Notes: generated from the sequence alone by a model not told the origin. Counted from the stretch's first letter, positions 34,192 to 47,364 are shown. The stretch: 64,000 bases of DNA from Hofstenia miamia (GCA_900660155.1 CABFPE010000077.1:983798-1047797), one strand, 5' to 3'. Numbers and translations are program-made.

Positions 34192-35029
34192 TGAGCATTG
34201 CTGAGAGGCAGATCTCTGTGAAGATACAGAACTTAGGGGGGGGGGTTTGAGTGATGCTGATGTTTCTTAGATTGAGGTAATACCAATGGTTGTAACACTG
34301 TCTCCTCTGTTATACAGCTTTCCAATTTTTGTTCAGCAGTATGTTCAATGTCCATATCAGACCTCTCTGTAAAATGGCTACCTTAGCTGTACCATGGGTA
34401 GGTGCTCAGCAAGGTTGAATGACCACTCAATTCACCTTTGCTCTCCATGCTGTAACATGGAGAGGATGAAGGGTTCAACGTTCAACAAGTGCATGAGTTG
34501 ATAGCAATTGGGTCATTGCTCCCAAACTAGGTTTGTAGTTTCCACCAGCATCCAACCTGTATGATGAATGGAAGACTGGACTCCTAGTTCAGTGTGAGTG
34601 TTTGATTCTGCTACACTACTGCTCACTACTGAAATGTTTTGATGGAGTTTGCTTCATTTGAATGAAGGTGAAAATGAATGTTAAGATTGAGATCCCATTC
34701 TGTGGGATTTATTGTGTTTTTTTTGTGCACTTTGTGATTAGGTAATGTTCAAAGTTGAGGATTGGGTATGTTAGCAAATGTCACAGGGCCATCAAACAAA
34801 TCTTCATGAACATCATCTAGCTCAGGCATTAGTGTAAAAGTGTTGTTGTTGTTATTTATGATTTGAAATGCATGTTTGTTATTGATGTCTTTAATTGTTC
34901 TACATAACAATTGGAAATTTCTTGTTGTACAAATTGTCTAGGTTGTATTTGTTACTGTCTAACACTTTAGTGTTTGTGTGTGGACCTGTCTAGGATTGCA
35001 TGTTTGCATGTTTGTTTGCCATCAGTAGT

Positions 35030-35680
35030 TTATACTGGTGTAAAAGAATAAACTTTTTCTCCAACTTGAAGTGAATGACCGCATAAGTTTTTGTTGTAAT
35101 TGCATATTTGGTACACTAAGCTTTTCTTATTGAACATGCAAATGGTTTCATGTATTTCCTGGAGTTGCTGCATCAAGTCTTTGATGTAATCATTTTTTGG
35201 TAAAGGTTTGTATTGTTTATACATCATTGCTATTGGTGTATTAGCTTCATGACCATATGTCACTTTGAAGGGTGTAAGACCAGTTGTGGAGTGAACCCTA
35301 GTGTTGTAAAAGTATTCAATATGGGAAAGTATGTATCTTGATTATTTGCCTCTGACTCTGGAAGTAGCAATACAAATTAATTTAATTAAAGTTTTGTTAA
35401 GTTGTTCTACTATGCCATTGCTTTGCTGATGGTATGGTGTGGCATGCTCATGTAAGATGTTGAGCTGTTGTAGTAGTTCTTGTGTGAGAGAGCCTTCAAA
35501 TTGTGTACCTCTATCAGATATTAGTGTAGTCATAGGACCAAAATGGAGAATCCATGTGTGTAGTATTGCTGTGACAACAGTACATGCTGTTTGGTTGATG
35601 ATGGGGACCATGTGAGCATATTTATTGAAGTTGTCAACTAAAACAAGTATGTATTGGAAGGCTTTATCATCTTTCAACAA
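35030..35680 (-). pseudogene. Integrase fossil of the LTR element
   Basis: Two pieces carry the core (VLVDNFNKYAHMVPI, LISDRGTQFEG, HQQSNGIVEQLN) and a C-terminal part with a short VGEKVYSFTP segment. These are standard retroviral-type integrase landmarks. Fossil, broken. Confidence 0.88.
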
Positions 35681-36292
35681 TTGTTCAATATCTACATGGA
35701 CTATATTGTTTGGACCAGTTGATGTAATTTTTTGAAGGTTAGTTTTTTGCTTTGGAAAATGTGTAGTGTTAGTTAGAATACAAGTGGTACATTTATTGAT
35801 GATGTTGTTAATGATGGATCATACACCTATGCAAATGAACTGTGATGTTTATCTGTAACAAAAAGGAGACTATTTGCTTTTAAAGCCCATTTGTAGTTGT
35901 TGTAGTATTTATTGATTAAATTAGTTAATTGTGATTTTGGATTTTTTATTTTATTTATTATTTCTTTTAATTATATATCATTATTTTGATGTTTAATGAT
36001 CTCTTGTTCATTAATCTCCTCTTTTAGATGGACTGATAACATTGGATGGTCTTTTCTATCCATGTTAATGTCAGGCAAGTTATGGTATGCTGACTGGGAG
36101 ATGAATGGAGAAGGAGCTTTCTCCTGGGTAAGTTTGGATTATCACAATTTTATTGTGGTAATGCAGTTAAGAGATTGGCATTTGTATGTTGTCTACCTTT
36201 TCTGTGAACTATAGTGAAATTGAAATTAGTCAAGTACTCAATCCAGTGAGCAATAATGTTGGATCAGTTGACAGAGAGTTTTTTCAACCAAC

Positions 36293-36553
36293 TTATACCT
36301 TTTCATAAGTCAAGCATTGTAAAGAATGAATTTTGACATGAAGTGTACAGTATTGATCAATTTGACCAAGAGGATAAGCATCATTTTTGGTGATATTATT
36401 GAGCTTATGAAAATCTATGCATAATCTATATTTGTCATTTTGTTTGATGAACACTGTTGGCCATGTGTAAGGGCTTTTTGATGGCTGGATAATGCCATTA
36501 TTCATTAAGTCCATAATGATTTTAGAGTATTCCAATTTTAGATGTTCTGGCAC
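36293..36553 (-). pseudogene. Reverse transcriptase fossil of the LTR element
   Basis: Carries the N-terminal landmarks of Ty3/gypsy reverse transcriptase: MNNGIIQPSKSPY and KYRLCIDFHKLNNIT. Only part of the domain is recognisable. Fossil. Confidence 0.85.
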
Positions 36554-36901
36554 AGGTCAGACTGGTTGTTGAATTGGTGTGTTGTTTACAGTTTCTATGC
36601 AGTTCTCCTCTCTGATGGCTTTCCCTACACTAATGGTGTTGAAATTGAATGTGGTTTTATGTTTTTGCAATAACTTGAGAGAGTCCACTTTGGAGTTACT
36701 TAAGTGATGGTGTGAAGCTGTGGTAATGGTCAGTGCAGAAAGATTAGTGGTTTCATCAGAATCTGTTGTAATTGATAAAATTGGTTTTGGTTTCTTCTGC
36801 ACAATGGTTATTACAGGTGAAGCATAGATTTTGATGTTCTCTGGTGTAATGGTAATCAACTTATTGGTTTTGTTGAGTATTGCTGTAGTACAGGTATTAT
36901 T

Positions 36902-37225
36902 TCAACATTGTAGTATTGATGGTAATATTATGATTTTTTTAGAATTCATGCCCTGTTGATGGTTTATGACAATATTGGTAGTTATCAGCTGATCACTTAT
37001 GAGAGTGATGAAATTCCAACTGAACAGTTCAATTTTCTCTGTTTGCAAAGAGTGTAACAGTATGGTTTGAGACTCTATAGTTTGCAGGTGGGTTGGTATA
37101 TCCTTATTATGTGGATTAATTGTTATAGTTTTGGTCAAAAACTCAATAATGCAGTGATACTTTTCAAGGAAATCTTTTCCTAGAATCAGTTCATATGGTA
37201 AGGCATTGTTAGTGGTATCAACCAC
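36902..37225 (-). pseudogene. Protease-region fossil of the LTR element
   Basis: The piece includes LPYELILGKDFLEKYHCII, the downstream flap-and-strand region usual for Ty3/gypsy aspartic proteases (I-L-G-x-D-F-L). Fossil. Confidence 0.65.
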
Positions 37226-37509
37226 AAGAATGTTGTGGTTAAATTTGGAAACAGTGAATTTGAGGTTATCTATTTGCCTTTGGTATCAAAGTAGTTGCTG
37301 GAAGCATTGACTATAGTCTATGGTTATGAGAAGTAATGGTATTTTGATGAATGCCAATTTGTTTTGCACAGGTGTCAGCTATGATCAACACAGAAGTGCT
37401 GGTATCAACAGTGACCTGAGTAACTATGCTGTTAATGGTAACAGGTATAGTATTTTTTTTAGGTCTGTTGTTACTAAAACTGTTCCTGCTAGGCTGGGTG
37501 TCAGTGCTC

Positions 37510-38184
37510 TTAGTAGTTTAAATTGTCATCCTTGTCAGAATCAGATTTATAAATGTTACTATTGTCAGTGTAGTCACATTCATTGTTGGCTAATAGATGG
37601 ATGGATGCCTTGCAATTAGTGCAGATATGTCTGCATTGACTGCAGCAGTTACAGTGAATTTTATTTAGGTTGATGGCCTTTGGATGTGTCTCAGTGGCTG
37701 TTGGTTCACTTTTCATCAATGTTGATGGTGTGTCATTAGAAGTTATAGCTGTTCTTGGTTTTGGAGTGTAGTATTTAAATGGTGTAAAATCATTTGATTT
37801 TACTTGGTTAGCTATTTTTTTGTAATTTTCAATCTGAAGTTTAGCCTTAACAGCTTTTTTAGTAAAGGTGGGCTGAATTTTTTTGTTCAAATCTGCATCT
37901 GATTTGAAGAGGCATACTGTAAGTAATGTGAGTAAGCAGATTGTGTGAAGAGTATTCAGTTGAAATCTACGAAGTTGATACAGTCATTCAACTTGCAGGA
38001 TGTACTCTTCAATATCATTGTCTTGTGAGTAAGTTGTTTTGTTCAAAAGAATTTTGTATTGGTTGCACACAGTTGGTGCATGAAAGTGGTCATAAAAATT
38101 TTGAATTAGCAAAGAATAATCTGATTTAGTAATATTATCCAAGGTTAGATAATAATTGAAGGCTTTGCCAGTTAGGAATGTCAA
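37510..38184 (-). pseudogene. gag-like fossil of the LTR element
   Basis: One piece (37,984-38,184) has FLTGKAFNYYLTLDNI, like the capsid region of gag. The next (37,510-37,890) is lysine-rich and contains a Cys/His cluster (CNCCSQCRHICTNC) suggestive of a nucleic-acid-binding finger. Fossil, broken. Confidence 0.65.
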
Positions 38185-38284
38185 AAATTGAGTGAGAGCA
38201 TGCTCTTGGTCTGCTTGTTGGATGGTTCAGTGTTGCCATTCCTCCAATGTTGGGGAAATGCTGTCAGCTTTGCCAAAAATACTG

Positions 38285-38447
38285 TGTGGCAGACAATTTA
38301 AATGTTCAAAAATAGCACAGATTGTCTAACACTTATTAAGTCAATCAAGGCAATTACAAATTCATGTAAATATATTGTACAATTAATATTTATTAATTTT
38401 GAAATACTAATTATAAAAATGTTTGTAAGGCATCAGTTGATGCCACA
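38285..38447 (-). repeat. LTR (5' LTR of the minus-strand element)
   Basis: Begins TGTGGCA and ends TGCCACA on the plus strand, the inverted TG...CA termini expected of an LTR. Confidence 0.85.
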
Positions 38448-39671
38448 TTATGTCCATTACCAAAATTTGAATCTCACAGAAAATTTCCATGTTAGCAGAG
38501 CAATGAACTAAAATCCAAATAAACTAAAACAAGATTTTTTAAACTATGAAGCAAAGTGAAGTGAATGAGAATTTAATAAGTTGTAAAAGGAAAAGCATAA
38601 AATAATAAATGGTGTCTTAAGTTGATATAAAAACATTTTAGAAGTTTCACAGTTGTCAAATTTGTAGCTTTTTAGAATTCAATTATTCACATTTCCTTAC
38701 TTATAAAATCCCAAGGAATGTGTGTAATTGAAAATACCTGATTCAAGTTTTTTGAAGTAATCAATAGTAGACACTTTGATAGCAGAAATTAAATTAGGAG
38801 AAATTCCAAATATAATCATAATTTTATATTTTATGCATGGTTCTGAATGTTAAACCTGAACTCAAAAATTACTTGGTGTGAGTACTGAGACTAAAACAAA
38901 AAGATTCCATAAGTTTGTAAGCCCTTTTCAGCACTATCTTGTTAGTTTGCAAAAGATTGATTCAAATAAGTATATCATTGCTATGTAATTAATGTTTTGC
39001 TACTAAGTAATGAATATAGTTCATGAATTTTACAAGATTGCTAGCAAATGTATAGAAACATTCTATATGAATATTCTAAAGCATTAATAATGAAAATGGA
39101 TTTTTTTATTCTAGCACACATATTCATTCAAAATGTTATTCTTTGTAATAACAAAGTTTAGGTAATCTTTAATATCAAATTATATTTTTTATTGAAATTT
39201 CTTCAAGAATATAGCAACTATTAAAATCTTTTTAGCTATTTTTGTGTAAATTGACTGTATTTTCTTGATTGTGAGTGTGCCAGCTTTTCTTTTCAGAGGA
39301 ATTGTGTAAAAAGCAGTAGAAAACCAAAATTTATTTAATGTGCAGCAACAATACAAAATATGTATGTTAATGTAAAATACATATAGCTAATGCTTTGATA
39401 GAAAACTTCATTGAAAATTGATAAATTGGTTTGTTAATCTTCAAGAATTTATTATATATTTGATTCTGTTTTAGGAAGTGATCTGTTGATGGCTGTCAAA
39501 TTCATATCATGCTGGCAAAAAATTTCACCAAAATGGTTATTTGCTTCCATTAATTGAACATTCAAGACATTAAGACATTTTGACTTTGATTAAAAACTTT
39601 GTGAAGTTATTCTTTCGAAAAACTATAAGGAGCAACAAGAATTTAGTCGCCATCGCCATTTAATTTCAAAT
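38448..39671. other. Upstream region of TBCA
   Basis: AT-rich with no gene. The last 60 bp before the start codon regain CpG (TTCGAAA, GTCGCC, ATCGCC), in contrast to everything to the left. No convincing TATA box. Confidence 0.4.
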
Positions 39672-39751
39672 ATGAGTGTTGAATCTGAAAAGTGTAGCTT
39701 CGATCCTAAAGATGTTAAAGAACTTAAAATTAAAACAGGTGTTGTTAAACG
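39672..39751 (+). CDS. TBCA: Tubulin-binding cofactor A, exon 1
   Basis: Eighty nt encoding MSVESEKCSFDPKDVKELKI and the strictly conserved KIKTGVVKR start of the cofactor A fold. The donor CG|GTAACT splits an Arg codon (phase 2), which exon 2 completes. TBCA captures beta-tubulin intermediates released by the chaperonin CCT in the cytosol and passes them on in the tubulin folding pathway. The N-terminal extension before KELKIKTG is about ten residues longer than in human TBCA. The start is the only in-frame ATG near the conserved core. Confidence 0.93.
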
Positions 39752-40229
39752 GTAACTGTTTATTTATAGTTACTTAACTAGTCTAGCATTTGTGATATTG
39801 ATATTGTGCGAAGATTGTTTTAAAGTTAAGCCTGTAGTGTTAAAAGTAGTTGAGAAATAAATATTGTTTCAATTAAGATTAATGAGTATAAGTACTCTGC
39901 CTATAAAGCTGTGTTATTGAACTCAACCAAATCAACTAAGCTTAACCACAGTAAGATCAATGTAAATTTAAATGCTCTTAGTGGAATTTGAACATACTTT
40001 TTTGTTAACCTGCCTGAAAGTCTATTCGTAGGAATGCATAACGTCATTAAAAAATTGTGCTACATAAGATAATATGGTATCGATTAATTGGGTAGATTAA
40101 TTTAAATAAATACATAAAAACTTCAAATTAATGTTTTGTCCCCAATGCTGGCGAAGTTGCAGAATAGTGCAACGCTTAAAATATACACACTACTAGGGAG
40201 TAAAATAGTTAAATAGTGTGAGAAATACC

Positions 40230-40500
40230 GTAATAAACGAAAATATAGAATAGAATGCACGTCGAAAAAATAAACAGTAATATAGTGTAAACAATAGAAA
40301 TTCAATAAAATGCATAAAAGTTTGCAAATGCTCCTTATGTATTAAAGACCTATGAATAAAACTAGAAAGGAATAAAAATAATTAGGTATTAGAAAATTAC
40401 AAGGGCGAAGGTATAGAATAGGGTACACGCGGATAAAATAAAAACTAACATAAAATAAAAAACGATGAGAAATGCAATAACATACGTAAAAAGTTTGAAC
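40230..40500. repeat. Imperfect tandem repeat, unit about 100 bp
   Basis: Two loosely similar segments (about 40,230-40,325 and 40,395-40,500) share TATAGAATAG, an acgt-rich CAC(G) motif, AATAAA runs and AAAAGTTTG at the end. Similarity is weak. Confidence 0.4.
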
Positions 40501-43500
40501 AATAATATATATAGACCAATAACTGCATAATTAACCATAATTGGTAGCAAACGATACATATTTAAGGATAATAGAACAGAAAACTGGGAATTCATAAAAA
40601 AAATTTATCTATTATTAAACCATAAAAGATATATATGTAAATTTATGTAAATCTACATTTTTAGTGTAAATCAAGTCTTTCGTACTTGATTTTTTAATAA
40701 ATTGGAACTTTCAGAGAATTGGTCCTCCCGAGTAGTATTTATTTTCATATTTTATTTACCGATTAGTACCAATTTCATAGCTAGCGTGACCGGTGACCGC
40801 GTTGCATCAATTTTTAAAGTATAAATATTTGTTTCGCTAATATTGTTATAAATATATATTGAATATTGTGGATGTACAATATTGGTGGGTGTAATAACCA
40901 TGGGCCTGTCGATTTGCAATTGTTGATTAAATTTAAATCTGTTATGTTGTAATTAACATTTTCCTCAAAGAGGTGTAATAGCCTAAGGAGATTGATTCAA
41001 TTCAAATATTTTTACAGAGTTAGCCTTTAATGAGGGGAATCCAATATGTACAAGTCGCCATAAATAAGTTTTTAAGTGCAAAGCGCCATCTATGATTTAT
41101 TAAAAGTGTCATCTATAAGAATATATTTAGATACATATACATCGTCTAAAACTAAAGCTTTTTTATTGTAATGAAATTGTTGCAAACTCATTAAAGAAGC
41201 ATGAGAGCAATGTCAGGTGGGCTTCAATAATTCGAAAAGGTACTATAATTTATTATTTGTTCTTGATGTGAAAATGTTTAACAACGATTTAAATTTTCAA
41301 AAAATTTAATCAAATATTCTTTATGTTGATATACAAAAACGCCCTCAATACTCAACAACTCATTGAATATAATATTTATATTTTTACCACAATGTAAGTC
41401 GAATAATTAATCTAACTTTCTATTTAACTCAGCATGTTGTCATGCATTAGGAAATCACTGGAAAATTTTATGATAAAACACCTGAATTTGAACCTCATCG
41501 AGAAAAATGCTAATTACAACACAACAAAGAGCACTATATGTTAAAACTAGATATTTCATTACTAAGCAGCGGAGCTTTGTAGAGTAAATAATTCTAAAAA
41601 CCCCAATGCTCAGTTCCCAATAAATTTAGTATTAGAAATTATGATTATATACGTTTTACTTAATGCATGAGAATCCTTTGATTCAGGTGAATTCAATTTC
41701 CACTAATTATTGCGTACCACGAGTAATTGCCCTTGTTATTCCTAACCCCCTAAAGCCAATACTGTGTATCTGCAATATATAAAACATTTGTAATTTATGC
41801 AAAACACTTACGATATGTATAATTTCGGTTTAAGAAAGGAATAGCTGCTACTAAAAAGCCCGGGTAAAATAGGGTTAAATATATAGCGGGTTACCGCTTG
41901 CTACGAATTTGGTTTGTTATATAAAATTATTGGTTCTTATGTATTTTATTGTATTTCTCAGTCTTATACTTTATATTAGTGTTTATTTTGCCCACAAGGT
42001 TTCCGCTTATTAATAACAAAATTCGTAGCACGTTGTCAATATTTAGTAAAGATGAAGTATAAAAGAATGAGTTGATAAAAATTATAGTATTTAAAATTTC
42101 TAATTTTATATGTATGTTAACTCAAAACTAGAAATATATTTTCTGTAAACAACTTCAAAGCAAAATAAACTGTTTTATAGTTTTAAAAGTCATATTTTAC
42201 AAACGATAATTATAAATATAAATTAGGGGAAACAAAATTTATTTTTGAGGTCGTGATATGTTGTGACGTGTAAAGCATCAATTTATAAGCTGCAAAAATG
42301 ATAATTCGGATAATAAAAGGTTAGAGCTCCACGTACAGCAATCATTTTTAAAATATAATTTAGTGAGCATTTTTAGCTACGTTTATAGGAATTTTAGGGC
42401 ATGTAAAGGCACTGAGCAATAAATAGTAATTACTAAACTAGAGTTTGATCCAAAAGTTATTTCAGCAATCCAGCGTAATACAATTCTCCAAATTAACTCT
42501 ATTCAGCTAAGAGGTAGTACGTTAATATATTATTCAAATTCATATTTATACATATGACAATGGAGCAAATCATTACGTTCTATATTAGTATAAAACGCAA
42601 TGCAACAAATGTAGCATTACACGAAATATAAATAAATAGCCATCATAATGGAAAATGATAGTTCTTAATCGCTCGCCATCGTGCATTTATCAATATATTC
42701 TTAAGAGTTCTTAAAATATAATAATAATCAATTCCTGAAAGATTTTGATATTGTAAGTTTTATTTTATTTGCAGTAACTTAGATAAGTAAAAATGAAATT
42801 TTAATTCCTAAGGTATATTGTTAATGTTTTTATCAGACTTTAATAAAGTTTTGAATGTTGTTTGTAGAATGTGACATTTTTAATGCTTAAAAACAGCCTA
42901 TTCCGCTTTGAAGGTGCATTGGTCGTAAACATTTCATTAGTTTTGAGTTGTAAATTTACAGATTTAAGTTAATATACTTTTATAATTATATATTTTGCTA
43001 AGCCATCAATCTATATCGATAATTTTTTAAAATTATTTATGTATTTTATTGGATTTCTCATCGTGTTTTTTGCGCCTAGTAGTGTTTATTTCTTCAGCGT
43101 GCTTCTGCGTGGCACTATTCTTCATCTTCGCTTCCTTCAAATTTTGCAATTGGAATTCAAAGTTCATCTTTTTTATGAAACTTTTTTTGTCCCTTAAAAT
43201 TCACCTTGAAAACTAGACCAAGCGCGAAAAGTATACTATATTCACAATTTTTTATAAGATTGCACAAATGTTTCAGAATTATTGATGTTCGAAATGTAAG
43301 AAAATTCTATTACATAAATGAAATTTACATCAAATCTAGCATTTGTAATGGGATTTTTTTCTCTTCACAGGGAGTGTGAGAAGAAAGTAATTATCTTACA
43401 AAAATTTAACATGAAGTATATCCTCATGTTAAAACTCAAGGATATATCAAACATTTCAAAAATATTTTATGAACTTTATAGTACAGATAGTGATGACCAA

Positions 43501-43744
43501 TTAAACTAAGCGTTTATTTATAGTTTAACTAATAGTTCAGGGGATTTTCCATAGGAGGTCAGAGTTCTTCACCAAGCATATTTGGAAATTTCGTCTGAAA
43601 AGGCTAGGCCTTTTTCAAGTATATTTGAAAATCAACATTAAAACTTCATGTGGTGAATAAACTCAAATCAGACTAAGTATGAATAAAATCAAAACTAGCA
43701 TCACGAATAAAAACAAAAGGATAAGGAATAACGGAAACAGCAAA

Positions 43745-44020
43745 CTAAAAAAAACTTATCAAATAGTCTCCGTATTTGTTTACAAAGGCTTTACAGAATT
43801 CGTCTGTTTGACATTCTACAAATTCAAAAAGACAAGATCTGCTTGGCGTTTCGTCATGGTTGAGCGCAACCTGCTTTAACCTGGACTTTTCTTCTGGCTT
43901 GGCAAAAAGAACACAGTGCTTACAAAGCACGCCGCTTAGAGATGCGCTACAAATGAGCCAGGGATGTTTTTTGATCCATGATTGTTGAAAAGATAGGAAC
44001 TTTGTTTATTATTTCACACA
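43745..44020 (-). pseudogene. hAT-like transposase N-terminal (TTF-type) zinc-finger fragment
   Basis: On the minus strand the text reads KHPWLICSASLSGVLCKHCV followed by LFAKPE. This fits the pattern HPWL-x-Y-S-x-x-x-x-G-x-x-C-x-x-C-x-L-F of TTF-type fingers at the start of many hAT-related transposases. The neighbouring open frame (43,947-44,213) is in a different frame and is not recognised. Only a short fragment remains. Confidence 0.45.
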
Positions 44021-44559
44021 ATCGATTTCGTTGCCAAGCTTCAAGTGACTTCAAATGGATTGGATAGACGATGGAATTTCTCAACAGGCAGCAGGAATGG
44101 ATCGATGCCATTGGATATATATAATCCCTAATCTCGATCAAATTGCAAAAAATTCGCGTGACTAGTTTGATCTCTGAGACTTCACGTAGCTCATCGGCGG
44201 ATACATCGCCCAAGTCTGACGGTTCTATGCCATCAATATAATTGAAATATCAATAGTTTTTTGAATGATCAAAATCTGAGGACGAATTCTCCACTAAAAG
44301 AATTAAATTTGCAAAGTAAATTTGTACTAAATTAGAATTAGAATAAGTCTATAAGTAGAAAAGAACAACAATATCTCATGAACCTAATGCAATCCAGCGT
44401 AAGTATTGGTACAGCAACCTAACGTAAGTTCGCACTTAACGTAAGTTTTTTGATAGTAACTTTTGATCATTCCTTAAAAGACATGGCATGTCGAATACAG
44501 ATATTAGTGTAAATATTTATACATTGAAAAAGTTTGGTGCGATTTTAGAATTTCACCAA

Positions 44560-45335
44560 TAATAATAATAATAATATTAATATATTACTTTATTTAGCCG
44601 CTGAAGGCATACACTACAAAAAAATAAAAACAAGTCAAGTTTTACGGCAGCGAGGACAGTAACAGCAGATGAAATAGGAGCAAATGAAGAAGTAGGCGAA
44701 GTTGGAGAAGGGCTCAGCAAAGAGGAAAACCATCAAAGATTTCTTGAAGCTCGGTGGCGGCAAAAGAAATCAATCGCTGTTGGAGGGTTCAGAGTCAAGA
44801 TGTAATTAGCAGCAGTACAAGCACGATTGAAAAACGAGTAAAGGGTGCGATGTTTCTTGGGACGACGAATGGAGAAAGTTACATCATCAGAGCGAGTGGA
44901 GTGGGAAATAGAGAACTTAATGAAATCAAAAGGATCAAGATCCAATTTGAGAGTTAGCAGTCGATTGAACATGAGGAGATCACGGGCATGGAATTAGAGT
45001 GACAGCGGGAGAGTGGAGAATTTGAGAAGGGCGTCTTTGAATGGCAAGGGAGAGATCCATTTGAAGGTATGCTTCTGAAAACGTTCCATAGAGTGGAACA
45101 AGGAACGGGATGGCCACCAACAGAGAGACGCGTAGAGAAGAATGGCATGGGGAATGGACTTGAACAAAGTGTGTTTCAGAGCGGACGAGGTATTAAAAGG
45201 AACATTACGGAAAAGGGCAAATAGCGAAGAATTACCTTTGCGGGGAGGCAAAGACACATGTCCAGTCCAATTAAGTTTGCAGCAAGTTGAACTCCAAGAT
45301 GAGTGTGATGAGGAGCAAAGTTCACAGATAGAGGC
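44560..45335 (-). mobile_element. LINE 3' end (CR1/Jockey-like), minus strand
   Basis: The minus strand encodes the tail of a LINE reverse transcriptase ORF: KGNSSLFALFRNVPFNTSSA, HAILLYASLCWWPSRSLFH and MERFQKHTFKWISPLPFKD. A closing stretch has RRPKKHRTLYSFFNRACTAA. The 3' end reads CTTCAGCGGCTAAAT in minus orientation and leads into an (ATT)n tail (plus strand AATAATAAT, 44,562-44,580). Strongly 5'-truncated, with stops. The same family recurs at 46,440-47,280 on the other strand. Confidence 0.85.
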
Positions 45336-46439
45336 AAATCAGAATTATTATCGTTAGTTATATTTTACTTTAGTTCTGATAAATTAAGTAATTCTGAAGC
45401 ATTCAACAAATTCTTATTTTTTTGCACAGATAATTTCTTGACTATTCTTTCAGTCTCAAGATGTAAATATTTAAACTAATTAGTTACATTAAATGAAAAT
45501 AGTTTCCCTGGTGAAAATAGTTAATTTAACTAGTCAACACTGAGTAAAGTTAATTAGAACACTACAGAACTATGCCAACATAATATAATATATGTAGTTG
45601 ACAACACTAAGAATATCTCAAATTTATATTAACAATTTTGAAAAGAAACATGTTTACAGGAAAATGCAAAAACTCGTATTCTTTATCACAAATACTAAAA
45701 TAGTCATAATTTACTCTACAATTGAGAACAATTGCTGAAGAATGTATTATTCATAATGCATTGTGTCGGATTTCTCAAAACAAGTCAATCAATTTTCCGA
45801 AAATACTATTTTTAGAGCCGTTGTAAATTCCAATTTTTTACTACATTATAAGTGCTTTTTACATTTTCATTATAAAAAAGTAGCAGATATTTTTTCCTTA
45901 AAATCCAGCACTGCGTCAAGAATGTTGTGGCAAAACTTGTTACACAGTACTGAAACTCAACTATAGTTTCATGTCTGGTTACTTGTAAAAATTCAAAAGA
46001 GTTTTTTCGCAATGCTCTTACCTGATACCCAAATTTTATACTGTATAGTGTTATAGACGTTAATATTAGTTCCTTCAATAGATTGACGTGACTTTTGCAA
46101 GACATTGTTTGCTTAAAAATTTATCTGAAGGTATTGCAGCTACTTAATTGGTAGCTAGAGGTTTTAATTAAACAATGAAAGCTTTGCAACACGTATTCAG
46201 TGAAATCTGCATAAACCTGAATATGTATCCCGTGCTAAAATTCGATAGGAATATGTCATGCACACAAGGCCTTTTGCTCTCATTGCGCACCAGCTATAAA
46301 AGTAGCTATATTCGAAATATATTCCATATTTGGGTATAGAGCTTTGGAACTATAACAGCTGTCGGAGAATCTTGAAGAATGAGACCAAAGATTGATGCTA
46401 AGATATTGCGGTATTAAATTAGCAGGAGAAATTATGCGA

Positions 46440-47280
46440 TAAAGGAAAATGGTAGTGAGTTCTGAGGAAAAAATGGGGATCTATTGTCACACAACAAAGA
46501 AGAGACTTTTAGATACCTGTCAAATCGTCGTCAGTGTGTCAAAATCAACTCGGCTATTTCTTCTGTCATTGTCTCTAGTGGTGCTTCTCAAGATTCTGTG
46601 TTTGCCATTCTCTTCTTCCTTATTGCTGTCTGCTGTACGTCAATAACACTGCGATTTTCAACTTTATTAGTTCTTTTGCCTCCAATATTACTTCTGATCT
46701 TTTGAACATTTGTCTACTTTGTCTTCCATTAACCATCTTGATTTTAACCCAAGTGGGATTTCCTTTTCTGTATCTCCCCCTTCTAATCTTCCTCTCCTTG
46801 TGAACTTTTCTCCTCATCATACTCATCTTGGAGTTCAACTTCCTGAAAATTTACATTGGTCTGGACATATGTCCTTGCGCCTCCGTAAAGATCATTCCTC
46901 ACTGTTTGCCTGTTCAATCGCTTGCTCACTCTTAAATTGGACCTTGATCATTTTTATTTCATAAAGTTCTCTAATTCCCTCTCCACTCTGATGATGTCGC
47001 TTTCTCCATTTGTCGTCCCAAGAAACATCGCTGCCTCCACTCGTTTTTCAATCATGCTTGTATTGCTGCTAATTACATCTTGACTCGCAACCCATTGATT
47101 TCTTTTCAAGAAATCTTTGATGTCCTTTCTCTTTGCTGAGCCATTCTCCTACTCTTCCATCTGCTCCTACTTTATCTCCTATGACTGTCCTCGCTGACTT
47201 AAAACTTGACTTGTTTTTTATATTTTTGTAGCGTTTGTCTTCAGCGGCTAATAGTCATTACTTATTATTATTATTATAGT
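46440..47280 (+). mobile_element. LINE 3' end (same family), plus strand
   Basis: Pieces read RRQCVKINSAISSVIVSSGA (reverse transcriptase block before the active site), then HTHLGVQLPENLHWSGHMSL (the L-G-V-x-L-x-x-x-L-x-W box). A tail follows that matches the minus-strand copy (RPKKHR then FFNHACIAANYILT). It ends CTTCAGCGGCTAATA and an (ATT)n tail (47,258-47,276). Many breaks. Confidence 0.82.
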
Positions 47281-47364
47281 CAAAGTCGCAGGGTGTTAAG
47301 TAGTTTATTGAGAAATATTAAGTTAAAAAATATAGATAAAGGGATAATTAATATTTAGTAGATG

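Larger units (their letters stand above)
32823..38447 (-). mobile_element. Fossil Ty3/gypsy-type LTR retrotransposon
   Basis: About 5.6 kb on the minus strand between two 163-bp direct repeats (32,823-32,985 and 38,285-38,447). In gene order from the right LTR it holds gag-like, zinc-knuckle-like, protease-like, reverse transcriptase-like and integrase-like pieces. A further coding-like region of unknown kind (about 33,010-34,190) lies before the left LTR. The order protease, reverse transcriptase, integrase and the integrase text are of Ty3/gypsy type. The element is broken in many places (roughly ten or more interruptions) and is also shortened within pol. LTR divergence of several percent and near-total CpG loss point to an old insertion. 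No matching target duplication was seen. Confidence 0.85.
28640..39615. other. Almost CpG-free domain
   Basis: Reading the plus strand line by line, I find only about six CG dinucleotides in about 11 kb (near 29,855, 32,468, 33,430, 34,470, 35,070 and 37,970), while GC and TG/CA are common. CpGs are frequent immediately before 28,640 and again from 39,616. The domain contains the LTR element and otherwise non-coding DNA: 28,640-32,820 and 38,450-39,615 show no gene. Confidence 0.85.
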
